Source: Pseudomonas sp. MTM4
GTDB taxonomy: Bacteria > Pseudomonadota > Gammaproteobacteria > Pseudomonadales > Pseudomonadaceae
Length of the DNA: 64,000 nucleotides
Assembly (NCBI RefSeq): GCF_019355055.1
Contig: NZ_CP048411.1
Span: 1,860,001-1,924,000, forward strand
Direction: 5' to 3'
A program made the translations under genes and the position numbers. The notes under the pieces were generated by a model that was not told where the DNA came from, searched no databases, and saw only the letters and a list, made by a program, of their open reading frames with translations. Every line of letters starts with the position of its first letter. Positions within the stretch are counted from its first letter, which is position 1. Below are positions 46,305-54,208 of the stretch, piece after piece.

Positions 46305-46391
46305 ATGCCTAACTTCAACTTCTTTCAAACACTGTTCGCCAATTACGCTTCGGCTGTCGCCGGCAGTTGCGCTGGCGAACCGGTCGTTTAA
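46305..46391 (+). CDS. Candidate 28-residue peptide between DnaA-box repeats
   Basis: This short open frame starts ATG at 46305 and ends TAA at 46391. AAGGA lies eight bases before the start, a good ribosome binding site. The peptide begins MPNFNFFQTLFANYASAVAG and ends SCAGEPVV. It is moderately hydrophobic with one Cys and is unlike random GC-rich translation. I do not recognise it. It could be a leader peptide, a small regulator or chance. Confidence 0.4.
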   Translation: MPNFNFFQTLFANYASAVAGSCAGEPVV

Positions 46392-46496
46392 CCGGCCCGC
46401 TTGCCATGCATCGCTTTCTCGGACCCACGGCGGATAAAAATCGAACAATGGCTTACAGCTCAGCTATACCGGCTCCTCCATAGTGTTCGCCGGGGC

Positions 46497-46531
46497 TTAT
46501 CCACAAGCATCTCCACAGTAACCGGGGATAA
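46497..46531 (+). repeat. DnaA-box repeat unit 3
   Basis: This third 35-base copy is 328 bases after unit 2, with the perfect box at 46497-46505 and the inverted half at its end. Twenty-one of 35 positions are identical in all three units. Confidence 0.75.
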
Positions 46532-46638
46532 CTATCTAACTTTCAAGCAGGCGACCACACACCCCGCCCAAACCCGCACAGCTGAAACACGACCACCACG
46601 GTCGCGATGAACGAACTCGCCTGCATCCGCTCGCTCCA

Positions 46639-46731
46639 ATGTTCGAATTCAACTTGAGCTGGAGTATCCGCATGCTTGTCCGTCCTGTTGCGACAACCCA
46701 GGCGCGCGCGCAATCGCCGGGGGTGAAATGA
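46639..46731 (+). CDS. Candidate 30-residue leader ORF overlapping the DUF2726 gene
   Basis: This open frame from ATG 46639 to TGA 46731 overlaps the DUF2726 start codon in an ATGA arrangement. It lacks a ribosome binding site, and its product, beginning MFEFNLSWSIRMLVRP, is not recognised. Translational coupling is possible, but chance is also plausible. Confidence 0.25.
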   Translation: MFEFNLSWSIRMLVRPVATTQARAQSPGVK

Positions 46732-47210
46732 CTGGTTTCATAGGACTGGTACTGGTGGCGTTCGCCTGTTTCGTCCTGGTCTTCTTCATCAAGCAGCGAC
46801 AATACAGGCATCCTGCGCTGCGCATGCCCTACCAGCTGAAACGCCCGTTCTTTCAACCAAGCGAAACTGAACTTCTGGCGCTACTACAGCAAGCGGCAGA
46901 CGACTATCTGATTCTCAGCAAGGTACGGGTCGCCGACGTGATCGAGGTGACGGCGATACCACGGCGAGCCCCCTGGTATCAGGCAGTCAATCGGATTTCG
47001 GCGGCGCGCTTCGACTTTCTTCTGTGCGACCGGGAGACGCTGGAGCCTCGCTGCGCAATCGAGATGGAGCAGGCAACCGAAGCCAATGCCTTTCTCGATG
47101 AACTCAGCCAGACCGTCGGCTTGCCGCTGGTACGCCTGTCGCCGGAAACGGCACGTTCCTATACGGATGTACGGGCTGCGATCGTTCAGGCCACTGTTGA
47201 TCGTCAGTAG
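46728..47210 (+). CDS. DUF2726 domain membrane-anchored protein
   Basis: This 160-residue protein has one N-terminal membrane helix (about residues 3-22) and a cytosolic DUF2726 domain. SEXEL-like start SETELLALLQQA, then KVRVADVI, RFDFLLCDRETLEPRCAIEMEQ and LPLVRLSPE fit the family, which resembles PD-(D/E)xK nucleases in fold. The Asp in FDFLLCD and the Glu in AIEMEQ could be catalytic. The cysteine ribbon of longer members is absent. Function unknown. Confidence 0.82.
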   Translation: MTGFIGLVLVAFACFVLVFFIKQRQYRHPALRMPYQLKRPFFQPSETELLALLQQAADDYLILSKVRVADVIEVTAIPRRAPWYQAVNRISAARFDFLLCDRETLEPRCAIEMEQATEANAFLDELSQTVGLPLVRLSPETARSYTDVRAAIVQATVDRQ

Positions 47211-47412
47211 CCAGCTATCCATGCGGTCCGACTTCAGCACGCTTGAACGGACAAGGGAGCCAATGTCTATTCGGTAACGGATAATCGCCGCCTGAAGACG
47301 CATAGCGCATTCACGTGTGTCGCGATTAATCAGACGACTAGCTTGCACAGACTCTCCAGTCTCCAGCCGGCCCCAAACAGTTACAGAAGGTACCGCTTAG
47401 CGTGAAACCGAG

Positions 47413-48435
47413 ATGCTACTGAAATCCCGCCTTGCCGGCCTTTTCAATCTGGCCTCGCGCCTGATCCTTCGCTATCCAGGCGTCGTCGCGCTGTTCGGAT
47501 TCTGCTCGGGCATTGCCAGCTTCGTTCTTGTGGAGCGCCATGCCGGGCTGGCGAAGGTGATCGCGGCAGTGATGCTAGCCAGCTGGCTCTGGTTGATGCT
47601 GGAAAACAGCCTGCGTCGCGGCGTGGAACGCCGGTTCGGCTGGAAGGTCCCGCCTCCGCTGCTGCGTTACGTCACGCAGATGGTGCATCAGGAAAGCCTG
47701 TTCTTCATCATTCCGTTCTTCTTCATTACCACCACTTGGAACAGTGGCCAGTCGGCGTTCACAGTGTTGTTGGGGGTCGCCGCGCTGGTCTCGCTGATCG
47801 ACCCGCTGTACTACAAATGGCTGGCGCCGCGTCGCTGGATCTATCTGGCCTTCCATGCGCTGACGTTGTTCGCGGTCCTGCTGACGGCGCTGCCCATCAT
47901 CTTTCACCTGTCCACGCCGCAGAGCTACCTGTGCTCTCTGGTCATTGCCGTGTTGCTGGCATTGCCCAGCCTTCTCAGCTTCTTCCCCGAATGGAACTGG
48001 AAAAGCCTGATCGCCATCCCGTTGCTTGCGCTCAGCGTCGGGCTGGCGGGTTGGGTGGGTCGCACCTGGGTCCCGCCGGCGACGCTGTGGCTGACCGACG
48101 TTGCCGTGACCATGAGCATCGACGATGCCTCGCGCAAGCCTGGCAACCGCTTGCGCCAGCTATCCAGCCAGGAGTTGCACGGCAATGGCCTCTATGCCTT
48201 TACCGCAATCAATGCACCACGCGGCTTGAAGGAACGCATCTACCATGTCTGGGAGCACAACGGCCGACGCGTCGACCGCATTCCCCTGGACATAAGCGGA
48301 GGACGCGAGGCGGGTTATCGCGCCTGGACCCACAAGCGCAACTTCCCAGGCAAGCCGGAAGGCCGCTGGCGCGTGCGGGTCCTGACCGAAGCCGGGCAAA
48401 TGATCGGCATGCTGCGCTTCGAAGTCACCCAGTGA
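47413..48435 (+). CDS. DUF5924/DUF2914 membrane protein
   Basis: This 340-residue inner-membrane protein has about seven hydrophobic segments in residues 20-225. A periplasmic C-terminal DUF2914 domain follows, with GLYAFTAINAPRGLKERIYHVWEHNG and EGRWRVRVLTEAGQMIGMLRFEV. The fusion of these two parts is typical of the DUF5924 family. Function unknown. It is 64 bases upstream of the mgtC-type gene on the same strand. Confidence 0.85.
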   Translation: MLLKSRLAGLFNLASRLILRYPGVVALFGFCSGIASFVLVERHAGLAKVIAAVMLASWLWLMLENSLRRGVERRFGWKVPPPLLRYVTQMVHQESLFFIIPFFFITTTWNSGQSAFTVLLGVAALVSLIDPLYYKWLAPRRWIYLAFHALTLFAVLLTALPIIFHLSTPQSYLCSLVIAVLLALPSLLSFFPEWNWKSLIAIPLLALSVGLAGWVGRTWVPPATLWLTDVAVTMSIDDASRKPGNRLRQLSSQELHGNGLYAFTAINAPRGLKERIYHVWEHNGRRVDRIPLDISGGREAGYRAWTHKRNFPGKPEGRWRVRVLTEAGQMIGMLRFEVTQ

Positions 48436-48499
48436 ACCGCCATGCCTGTCACGACTCGAACTCAGACAGTCACCAGCGTGGAGCCAGGCGGAGGCATGC

Positions 48500-49033
48500 A
48501 TGGAATGGTGGGAAATATTGAGCCGCACCGTTGCATCGGAATTCTCCGACATCCCTGATCTGGAGCATTTGATTCGCGTGTCGATGCGCTTACTCCTGGC
48601 GGCGGCACTCGGTGGCATTCTGGGCTATGAACGGGAATACAAAGGCAAGGCGGCGGGCCTGCGAACGCACATGCTGGTGGCACTCGGCGCCGCGCTGTTC
48701 GTGCTGGTACCGCTCGAGGCTGGCATGCCACTCGAGGATCTGTCGCGAGTCATGCAGGGCATCATTACCGGGATCGGTTTCCTCGGCGCCGGCACCATTC
48801 TCAAGGGCAGCTCGCAGCGCGACGTCAAAGGGCTGACCACTGCGGCTGGCATCTGGCTGACCGCCACCATCGGCGTCGCTGCCGGGCTCGGCCACGAAGC
48901 AACGGCAGTACTGACTACCTGCTTTGCGCTGGCCATCTTCCTGATCATGCCGCGGCTGGAGCAACACGCCACCAAAACGGCCGTTGACGAACACGATAAA
49001 AAACAGGGCCGCGACCGCGAACCACACCCTTGA
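48500..49033 (+). CDS. MgtC/SapB family membrane protein
   Basis: This 177-residue inner-membrane protein has four to five helices. Family motifs are LGGILGYEREYKGKAAGLRTHMLVALGAALF and ITGIGFLGAGTILKG, followed by GLTTAAGIWLTATIGVAAG. It lacks the C-terminal ACT-like domain of true Salmonella MgtC and so belongs to the short SapB-like class. Mg2+ homeostasis is often suggested but not shown. It is likely cotranscribed with the DUF5924 gene and the following lipoprotein gene. Confidence 0.9.
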   Translation: MEWWEILSRTVASEFSDIPDLEHLIRVSMRLLLAAALGGILGYEREYKGKAAGLRTHMLVALGAALFVLVPLEAGMPLEDLSRVMQGIITGIGFLGAGTILKGSSQRDVKGLTTAAGIWLTATIGVAAGLGHEATAVLTTCFALAIFLIMPRLEQHATKTAVDEHDKKQGRDREPHP

Positions 49034-49076
49034 TTCGGCGCGGCTTCACAACTGAGCCACACAAGCAGATACCGCC

Positions 49077-50402
49077 ATGCCAAGCCGCTACGCCTACCCT
49101 GTCGCCGTCACCTTGCTGCTCATCCTTGCTGGCTGCGGCGATACCGCAACGGTTCCTGTGGAGTCGGGTTACGGGCCGGACCCGGTCCTTCCGGAGCCGA
49201 ACGAATCACTGATACCCACCGTCAAGATCGCCAAGGCTACCGGCTGGCCTGATGAAGCGAAGCCGCAAGCGGCGCCCGGCCTACGGGTCGAAGCCTTCGC
49301 GCGGGATCTGGATCATCCACGCTGGCTTTATGTCTTGCCCAACGGCGACGTACTGGTGGCCGAAAGCGACGCGCCGGCAAAACCGGAAGGCAACAAGGGC
49401 CTGCGCGGCTGGATCACGAAGAAGGTCATGGCCCGAGCCGGCTCCGGCGGCCAGAGCGCCAACCGCATCACCCTGCTGCGCGACGCCGATGGCGACGGCA
49501 CGCCGGAAAAACGTAGCGTGTTCCTCGAAGGATTGAATTCACCGTTCGGCATGGCGCTGGTGGGTGATCAGCTCTATGTCGCCAACACCGATGCGCTGGT
49601 GCGCTTCCCCTATGAAGAGAGCGCCATCCGTATCGACAGCGAAAGCGAAAGCGAGAAAGTCGTCGCCCTGCCCGCCGGGCCGATCAACCATCACTGGACC
49701 AAGAACGTGATCGCCAGCCAGGACGGTTCGCGTCTCTATGTCACCAGCGGCTCCAACAGCAACGTCGCGGAAAACGGGATAGAGGCCGAGGAAAACCGCG
49801 CCGCCATCCTGGAAGTCGATCCGCAGAAAAAGACCCTGCGCCTGTTCGCCTCGGGCCTGCGCAATCCCAATGGTCTGGCCTGGCAACCGGACAGCGGCGG
49901 GCTTTGGACGACGGTCAACGAGCGCGACCAGATTGGTAGCGATCTGGTGCCCGATTACATGACTTCGGTGCAGGACGGCGGGTTCTATGGCTGGCCCTAC
50001 AGCTACTTCGGTCAGCATGTCGACGAGCGCGCCCAGCCACCACGGCCGGATCGGGTGGCAAAAGCCATCGTTCCCGATTACGCCTTGGGCGCCCATACCT
50101 CTTCGATGGGGCTGACGTTCTACGAAGGCGCTCTGCTGCCGGAGCGTTACCGTCACGGCGCCTTCATCGGCCAGCACGGTTCCTGGAATCGCAATCCACG
50201 CAGTGGTTACAAGGTGGTATTCGTGCCGTTCGACAATGGCAAACCGGACGGCGCGGCCGAGGACATCCTTACCGGCTTTCTCAGCGCCGACGAGGAAGCC
50301 TTGGGCCGTCCGGTGGGTGTAGCCGTCGATAAGACTGGCGCGCTGCTGGTGGCCGATGACGTCGGTGACATCATCTGGCGCGTGACGCCAAACGATGACT
50401 GA
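49077..50402 (+). CDS. PQQ-dependent sugar/sorbosone dehydrogenase-like lipoprotein
   Basis: This 441-residue lipoprotein has signal peptide with lipobox ILAGC at about residue 20. A six-bladed beta-propeller of the L-sorbosone/soluble glucose dehydrogenase family follows. [63 protein letters not shown] and [21 protein letters not shown] are family landmarks, and PQQ and Ca2+ would bind in the centre. The substrate is probably an aldose or aldehyde in the periplasm. It is convergent to sfsA. Confidence 0.9.
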   Translation: MPSRYAYPVAVTLLLILAGCGDTATVPVESGYGPDPVLPEPNESLIPTVKIAKATGWPDEAKPQAAPGLRVEAFARDLDHPRWLYVLPNGDVLVAESDAPAKPEGNKGLRGWITKKVMARAGSGGQSANRITLLRDADGDGTPEKRSVFLEGLNSPFGMALVGDQLYVANTDALVRFPYEESAIRIDSESESEKVVALPAGPINHHWTKNVIASQDGSRLYVTSGSNSNVAENGIEAEENRAAILEVDPQKKTLRLFASGLRNPNGLAWQPDSGGLWTTVNERDQIGSDLVPDYMTSVQDGGFYGWPYSYFGQHVDERAQPPRPDRVAKAIVPDYALGAHTSSMGLTFYEGALLPERYRHGAFIGQHGSWNRNPRSGYKVVFVPFDNGKPDGAAEDILTGFLSADEEALGRPVGVAVDKTGALLVADDVGDIIWRVTPNDD

Positions 50403-50408
50403 GAGAAC

Positions 50409-51116
50409 TCACAGAATCACCGGGAGCCGGCGCGACAGGCGAATTTCTTCGGGCGAAAGCTCGACGCTGTAGGCCAGTACCTCGACGCCGGCTGCCACCG
50501 CATCGCGCAACGCGGCGGCATACAGCGGGTCGATTTCGCTCGCCGGGCGGACCGCCTCGATGCCTGACAGGTTCACGCAATACAACTGCACCGCGCGTAT
50601 ACCGTCACGCGCCAGCGCAGCCAGCTCACGCAGATGGCGTGCGCCGCGAGTGGTTACCGCATCGGGGAAGGCCGCCACCGCCGTATCGCCAAAACCAAGG
50701 GTGACGCTCTTGACCTCGACGAACGCTGGCCCCGTCGGATAATCCAGGCGGAAATCCACCCGACTGTTTTCAATGCCGTAGGCAACTTCACGCCTGAGCG
50801 CGGTGAAACCCGCCAATTCCTCGATCACGCCGGCCAACAGAGCCTCTTCCACCAAGCGATTGGCACGCGCGGTATTCACGCAGGCCAGCCGCCCCTGCGG
50901 CGTTTCCACCAACTCCCAGGTGCCCGGCAGCTTGCGCTTGGGATCGCTACTGCGCTGAAACCAGACACGCGCGCCCTCACCCATGCAGTTGAGCATCGAA
51001 CCGGTGTTGGGGCAGTGAATGCATAGATGCTCGCCGCTATCGGTGACGATATCGGCGAGGAAGCGCTTGTAGCGCCGGACCAGCCGGCCCGTTTCCAGGG
51101 GCGTAGCGAAGCGCAT
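50409..51116 (-). CDS. sfsA: DNA/RNA nuclease SfsA
   Basis: SfsA was found as a sugar fermentation stimulator and is now annotated as a nuclease. The 235-residue product has the N-terminal OB-like part ([19 protein letters not shown]). A PD-(D/E)xK-like core follows, with [25 protein letters not shown], and then [18 protein letters not shown]. Its ATG overlaps the TGA of the upstream aminotransferase gene (ATGA), so the two are coupled. Confidence 0.93.
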   Translation of the reverse strand: MRFATPLETGRLVRRYKRFLADIVTDSGEHLCIHCPNTGSMLNCMGEGARVWFQRSSDPKRKLPGTWELVETPQGRLACVNTARANRLVEEALLAGVIEELAGFTALRREVAYGIENSRVDFRLDYPTGPAFVEVKSVTLGFGDTAVAAFPDAVTTRGARHLRELAALARDGIRAVQLYCVNLSGIEAVRPASEIDPLYAAALRDAVAAGVEVLAYSVELSPEEIRLSRRLPVIL

Positions 51117-52288
51117 CAGCCTTGCCAGCTCTGCAGGCCACGAGCGATACGTTCGACCGCCGCTTCTAGCTGCGACAGGTCCTGGGTATAGGCGAAGCGC
51201 ACATGATGCCCGGCCTGATAACGACCGAAATCGAGACCCGGCGTGATCGCGACGAACTCGGTTTCCAGCATGTGCTGGCAGAAGGCCAAGGCATCGCCGC
51301 CGAAAGCGCTGATATCGGCATATAGATAGAAAGCGCCCTCGGGCTCCACGGCGATGCCGAAACCCAGCTCACGCAGGGCCGGAAGCAAGAAATCGCGACG
51401 TCTGGCGAACTCGGCGCGGCGCGCTTCGAGGATTTCCAGCGTGGCCGACTCGAAGCAGGCCAGCGCCGCATGCTGGGCCATGGTCGGTGCGCTGATGTAG
51501 AGGTTCTGCGCCAGCTTCTCCAGCTCGGGCACGGCAGCTTCCGGTGCCACCAGCCAGCCCAGGCGCCAGCCGGTCATGCCGAAATACTTGGAAAAGCTAT
51601 TCAGCACGAAGGCTTCGTCATCCACCTCCAGCACGCTGGCGGCGTCGGTGCCGTAAGTGAGGCCGTGGTAGATCTCGTCCACCACCAGATGCCCGCCCCG
51701 CGCCTTCAGCGCCGCAGATAGGCCCGCCAATTCGTCCCGGTTGAGCAGCGTTCCGGTGGGATTGGCCGGTGAGGCGACCAGGGCGCCAACGCTATCCTGG
51801 TCCCAATGGCGCTCGACCAGATCGGGCGTCAGCTGATAGCGGACATCGGCGCCCACCGGCACCAGTTGAGCGGCGCCTTCGATCAGGCGCAGGAAATGCC
51901 GATTGCAGGGGTAGCCGGGGTCGGCAAGCAGCCAATGCTTGCCCGGATCGACCAGCAGGCTGCTGGCAAGCAGCAGCGCACCTGATCCGCCGGGAGTAAT
52001 CAGCACGCGTTCGGGGTCAATAGACAGTTGATAGCGCTGCTCGTAGAAACCGGCAATCGCCTCGCGCAGCTGTGGCAACCCTCGGGCAGCGGTATAACGG
52101 GTATGGCCGGCCGCCAGGGCAGCCTGACCGGCCGCGACGATGGGCGCAGCGGTGGTGAAGTCCGGCTCGCCGATTTCCAGGTGAATGACGTCACGGCCCA
52201 GCGCCTGCAACTCGTTGGCTCGCGCCAGCAGTGCCATGACATGAAAGGGTTCGATTGCACGACTACGCGCGCTATATGACGAGGTCAT
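51116..52288 (-). CDS. PLP-dependent class I/II aminotransferase
   Basis: This 390-residue fold-type I aminotransferase has the N-terminal [37 protein letters not shown], and [18 protein letters not shown] with the PLP-binding lysine in SFSKYFG. Substrate is unknown; homologues act on aromatic or branched amino acids. The ATG at 52288 follows AGGAC and is the family start, although the frame opens to 52510. It forms an operon with sfsA and is divergent from dksA. Confidence 0.9.
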   Translation of the reverse strand: MTSSYSARSRAIEPFHVMALLARANELQALGRDVIHLEIGEPDFTTAAPIVAAGQAALAAGHTRYTAARGLPQLREAIAGFYEQRYQLSIDPERVLITPGGSGALLLASSLLVDPGKHWLLADPGYPCNRHFLRLIEGAAQLVPVGADVRYQLTPDLVERHWDQDSVGALVASPANPTGTLLNRDELAGLSAALKARGGHLVVDEIYHGLTYGTDAASVLEVDDEAFVLNSFSKYFGMTGWRLGWLVAPEAAVPELEKLAQNLYISAPTMAQHAALACFESATLEILEARRAEFARRRDFLLPALRELGFGIAVEPEGAFYLYADISAFGGDALAFCQHMLETEFVAITPGLDFGRYQAGHHVRFAYTQDLSQLEAAVERIARGLQSWQG

Positions 52289-52481
52289 CTGACCGTCCTG
52301 AAGAGTACAAAACGTGAATTCTACCGAAGGTCCCTCTAACACCGCAGCCACCGTGATACTCGGGAGTAGCGCACCCCGATACGATCTGGTAAGTTCGCCC
52401 GCTTGCAGCCGCAGGGCCGGCACGGGCCGGCAGAGGGATTTCATTATCCTGCGCAATGGACATAGCGAGAGGCGTTCATCC

Positions 52482-52925
52482 ATGCCCATTACCAAAACAA
52501 CACCCAACAACCAATTGATTCGCGCCTTCGTGCCCTACAAGGAATCCAAGGGTGAGGAGTACATGAGCGACGACATGCGCGCTCACTTCACCGGCATTCT
52601 CAACAAGTGGAAGCAGGAGCTGATGGAGGAAGTCGATCGCACCGTGCACCACATGCAGGACGAAGCGGCCAACTTCCCCGACCCAGCCGACCGCGCCAGC
52701 CAGGAAGAAGAGTTCAGCCTCGAACTGCGCGCACGCGATCGTGAGCGCAAGCTGATCAAGAAGATCGACGAGACGCTGCAGCTGATCGAAGACAACGAAT
52801 ACGGCTGGTGTGACTCTTGCGGCGTCGAGATCGGCATCCGCCGTCTGGAAGCCCGCCCTACTGCCACGCTGTGCATCGACTGCAAGACGCTGGCGGAGAT
52901 CAAGGAAAAGCAGATCGGTTCCTGA
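52482..52925 (+). CDS. dksA: RNA polymerase-binding transcription factor DksA
   Basis: DksA inserts a coiled coil into the RNA polymerase secondary channel and acts with ppGpp to reset transcription in starvation. The 147-residue product has the long coiled coil (about 35-110) with [12 protein letters not shown] at the tip. The zinc finger has all four cysteines: [10 protein letters not shown] and [12 protein letters not shown]. The ATG at 52482 is the usual start for pseudomonads. It is followed by a hairpin and gluQ, as in other gammaproteobacteria. Confidence 0.96.
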   Translation: MPITKTTPNNQLIRAFVPYKESKGEEYMSDDMRAHFTGILNKWKQELMEEVDRTVHHMQDEAANFPDPADRASQEEEFSLELRARDRERKLIKKIDETLQLIEDNEYGWCDSCGVEIGIRRLEARPTATLCIDCKTLAEIKEKQIGS

Positions 52926-52932
52926 TCCCGAA

Positions 52933-52958
52933 CGGGGCGCTTCGGCGCCCCGCTTCAT
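52933..52958 (+). terminator. Terminator-like hairpin between dksA and gluQ
   Basis: A perfect 8-bp stem (CGGGGCGC / GCGCCCCG) with a TTCG tetraloop lies seven bases after the dksA stop. The tail CTTCATTT is only weakly T-rich, so some read-through into gluQ is expected. Confidence 0.75.
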
Positions 52959-53017
52959 TTCCACCTCGCGCGTCTGCGCAGTATCCCGCCTCGCTGATCC
53001 ACCACCCGAGCCGGCCC

Positions 53018-53920
53018 ATGCCTTCTCCCCTGCCCTCGACATCCAACTACATTGGACGCTTTGCCCCGACACCCAGCGGCTACCTGCACTTCGGCTCGCT
53101 GATTGCCGCACTCGCCTCCTACCTCGATGCCCGTGCCGTGGGCGGCCGCTGGCTGCTGCGCATGGAAGACCTCGATCCGCCACGGGAGATGCCCGGCGCG
53201 CAGGACGCCATCATGCAGGCGCTGGAAGCCTACGGTTTCGAGTGGGATGGCTCCATGCAGCGCCAGAGCGAGCGCCATGCGGTGTATGAGGAAATGATCG
53301 AACGGCTGCTGCGCGAGGGCCTGGCCTACCCGTGCCTTTGCTCGCGCAAGCAGCTCGAAGCCTATCCAGGGCCCTATCCCGGCTTCTGCCGCGACGCGGG
53401 CCAGCCCTTGGAAAACGCCGCGATTCGCCTGCGCGTGCCGAACCTGGAATATCGCTTCACCGACCGCGTACAGGGCAAATTCGGCCAGCACCTGGGACGC
53501 GAGGTCGGCGACTTCGTCATTCGTCGCCGCGACGGCTTGTTCGCCTATCAGCTTGCCGTGGTACTAGACGACGCCTGGCAGGGCGTGACCGACGTGGTGC
53601 GCGGTGCCGATCTGCTCGACTCCACGCCGCGCCAGCTGTACCTGCAAGAACTGCTCGGCCTGCCGCAGCCACGCTATCTGCATGTGCCGCTGATCATTCA
53701 GCCGGACGGGCACAAGCTGGGCAAAAGCTACCGCTCACCGCCCCTGCAACCCGAGCAAGCCACCCCGCTGCTGCTCCGCGCATTGCGCGCCCTCGGCCAA
53801 CCAACCGCCCCAGAACTGAACGACGCCCTGCCCGGCGAAGTCCTCGCCTGGGCGGTCCCGCGCTGGGATGCCGACCTCATCCCGCGCACACTGACGCTGG
53901 CTGAGGCGCAATTGGTCTAA
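53018..53920 (+). CDS. gluQ: Glutamyl-Q tRNA(Asp) synthetase
   Basis: GluQ-RS attaches glutamate to the queuosine base of tRNA-Asp. The 300-residue product is a shortened glutamyl-tRNA synthetase lacking the anticodon-binding domain. The first signature motif is FAPTPSGYLHFGS in place of HIGH. A zinc site appears in YPCLCSRKQL and YPGFCRDAG, and the second signature in DGHKLGKSY. The ATG at 53018 gives the family N-terminus. The dksA-gluQ pair is a widely kept arrangement. Confidence 0.95.
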   Translation: MPSPLPSTSNYIGRFAPTPSGYLHFGSLIAALASYLDARAVGGRWLLRMEDLDPPREMPGAQDAIMQALEAYGFEWDGSMQRQSERHAVYEEMIERLLREGLAYPCLCSRKQLEAYPGPYPGFCRDAGQPLENAAIRLRVPNLEYRFTDRVQGKFGQHLGREVGDFVIRRRDGLFAYQLAVVLDDAWQGVTDVVRGADLLDSTPRQLYLQELLGLPQPRYLHVPLIIQPDGHKLGKSYRSPPLQPEQATPLLLRALRALGQPTAPELNDALPGEVLAWAVPRWDADLIPRTLTLAEAQLV

Positions 53921-53991
53921 AGCTGGAAGCTAATCCAAGTGTGAGAATCGCCGCGCTATGGCTTCAAGCTTTCGGCTTCAAGCTTCCAGCT
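53921..53991. repeat. Inverted and direct repeats between gluQ and cbrX
   Basis: A perfect 11-bp inverted repeat (AGCTGGAAGCT / AGCTTCCAGCT) begins directly after the gluQ stop and closes at 53991. Inside the right arm GGCTTCAAGCTT recurs as a direct repeat. The pattern resembles an intergenic repeat common in P. stutzeri-group genomes and may also terminate gluQ. Confidence 0.6.
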
Positions 53992-54031
53992 GCTTCCTTT
54001 ACCATCCCCAACTTCCGACACGAGTTCCAGC

Positions 54032-54208
54032 ATGTACATCTACCGACTGGTGCTGCTCCTGGTGGTGGGGATCTATCTGTTCTCCCCTGCGATCATGGAC
54101 TGGTGGATCGACCCCAACGGCGCCTGGTATCGGCCCTATCTGTTGTGGCTGATCCTCATCGTGGTGACTTTCATCCTTCAGAGCCAGCGCGATGCAGACG
54201 AGCTTTAG
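54032..54208 (+). CDS. cbrX: CbrX small membrane protein overlapping cbrA
   Basis: This 58-residue product has two hydrophobic helices, at about 4-20 and 36-50. It starts MYIYRLVLLLVVGIYLFSP and contains DWWIDPNGAWYRPYLLW. The stop lies 17 bases inside cbrA. The position and overlap match the small ORF upstream of cbrA described in P. putida as cbrX and present in other pseudomonads, where it is translationally coupled to cbrA. Its own role is unknown. The ribosome binding site is weak (GAGTTCCAGC). Confidence 0.78.
   Translation: MYIYRLVLLLVVGIYLFSPAIMDWWIDPNGAWYRPYLLWLILIVVTFILQSQRDADEL

Larger units (their letters stand above)
45746..46727. other. 982-base gene-poor stretch with DnaA-box repeats
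   Basis: This stretch is clearly less GC-rich than its surroundings and has no long protein-coding frame that looks real. It carries three 35-base repeats listed below, an AT-rich patch at about 46080-46118, and two short open frames at 46305 and 46639. The promoter of the divergent SDR gene must lie at its left end. Confidence 0.7.

Noticed and set aside
45977..46531. The DnaA-box cluster as the main chromosomal origin
   Set aside because: The main origin of pseudomonads lies beside dnaA and rpmH, which are absent here; only three modules are present. I therefore propose an accessory role only.
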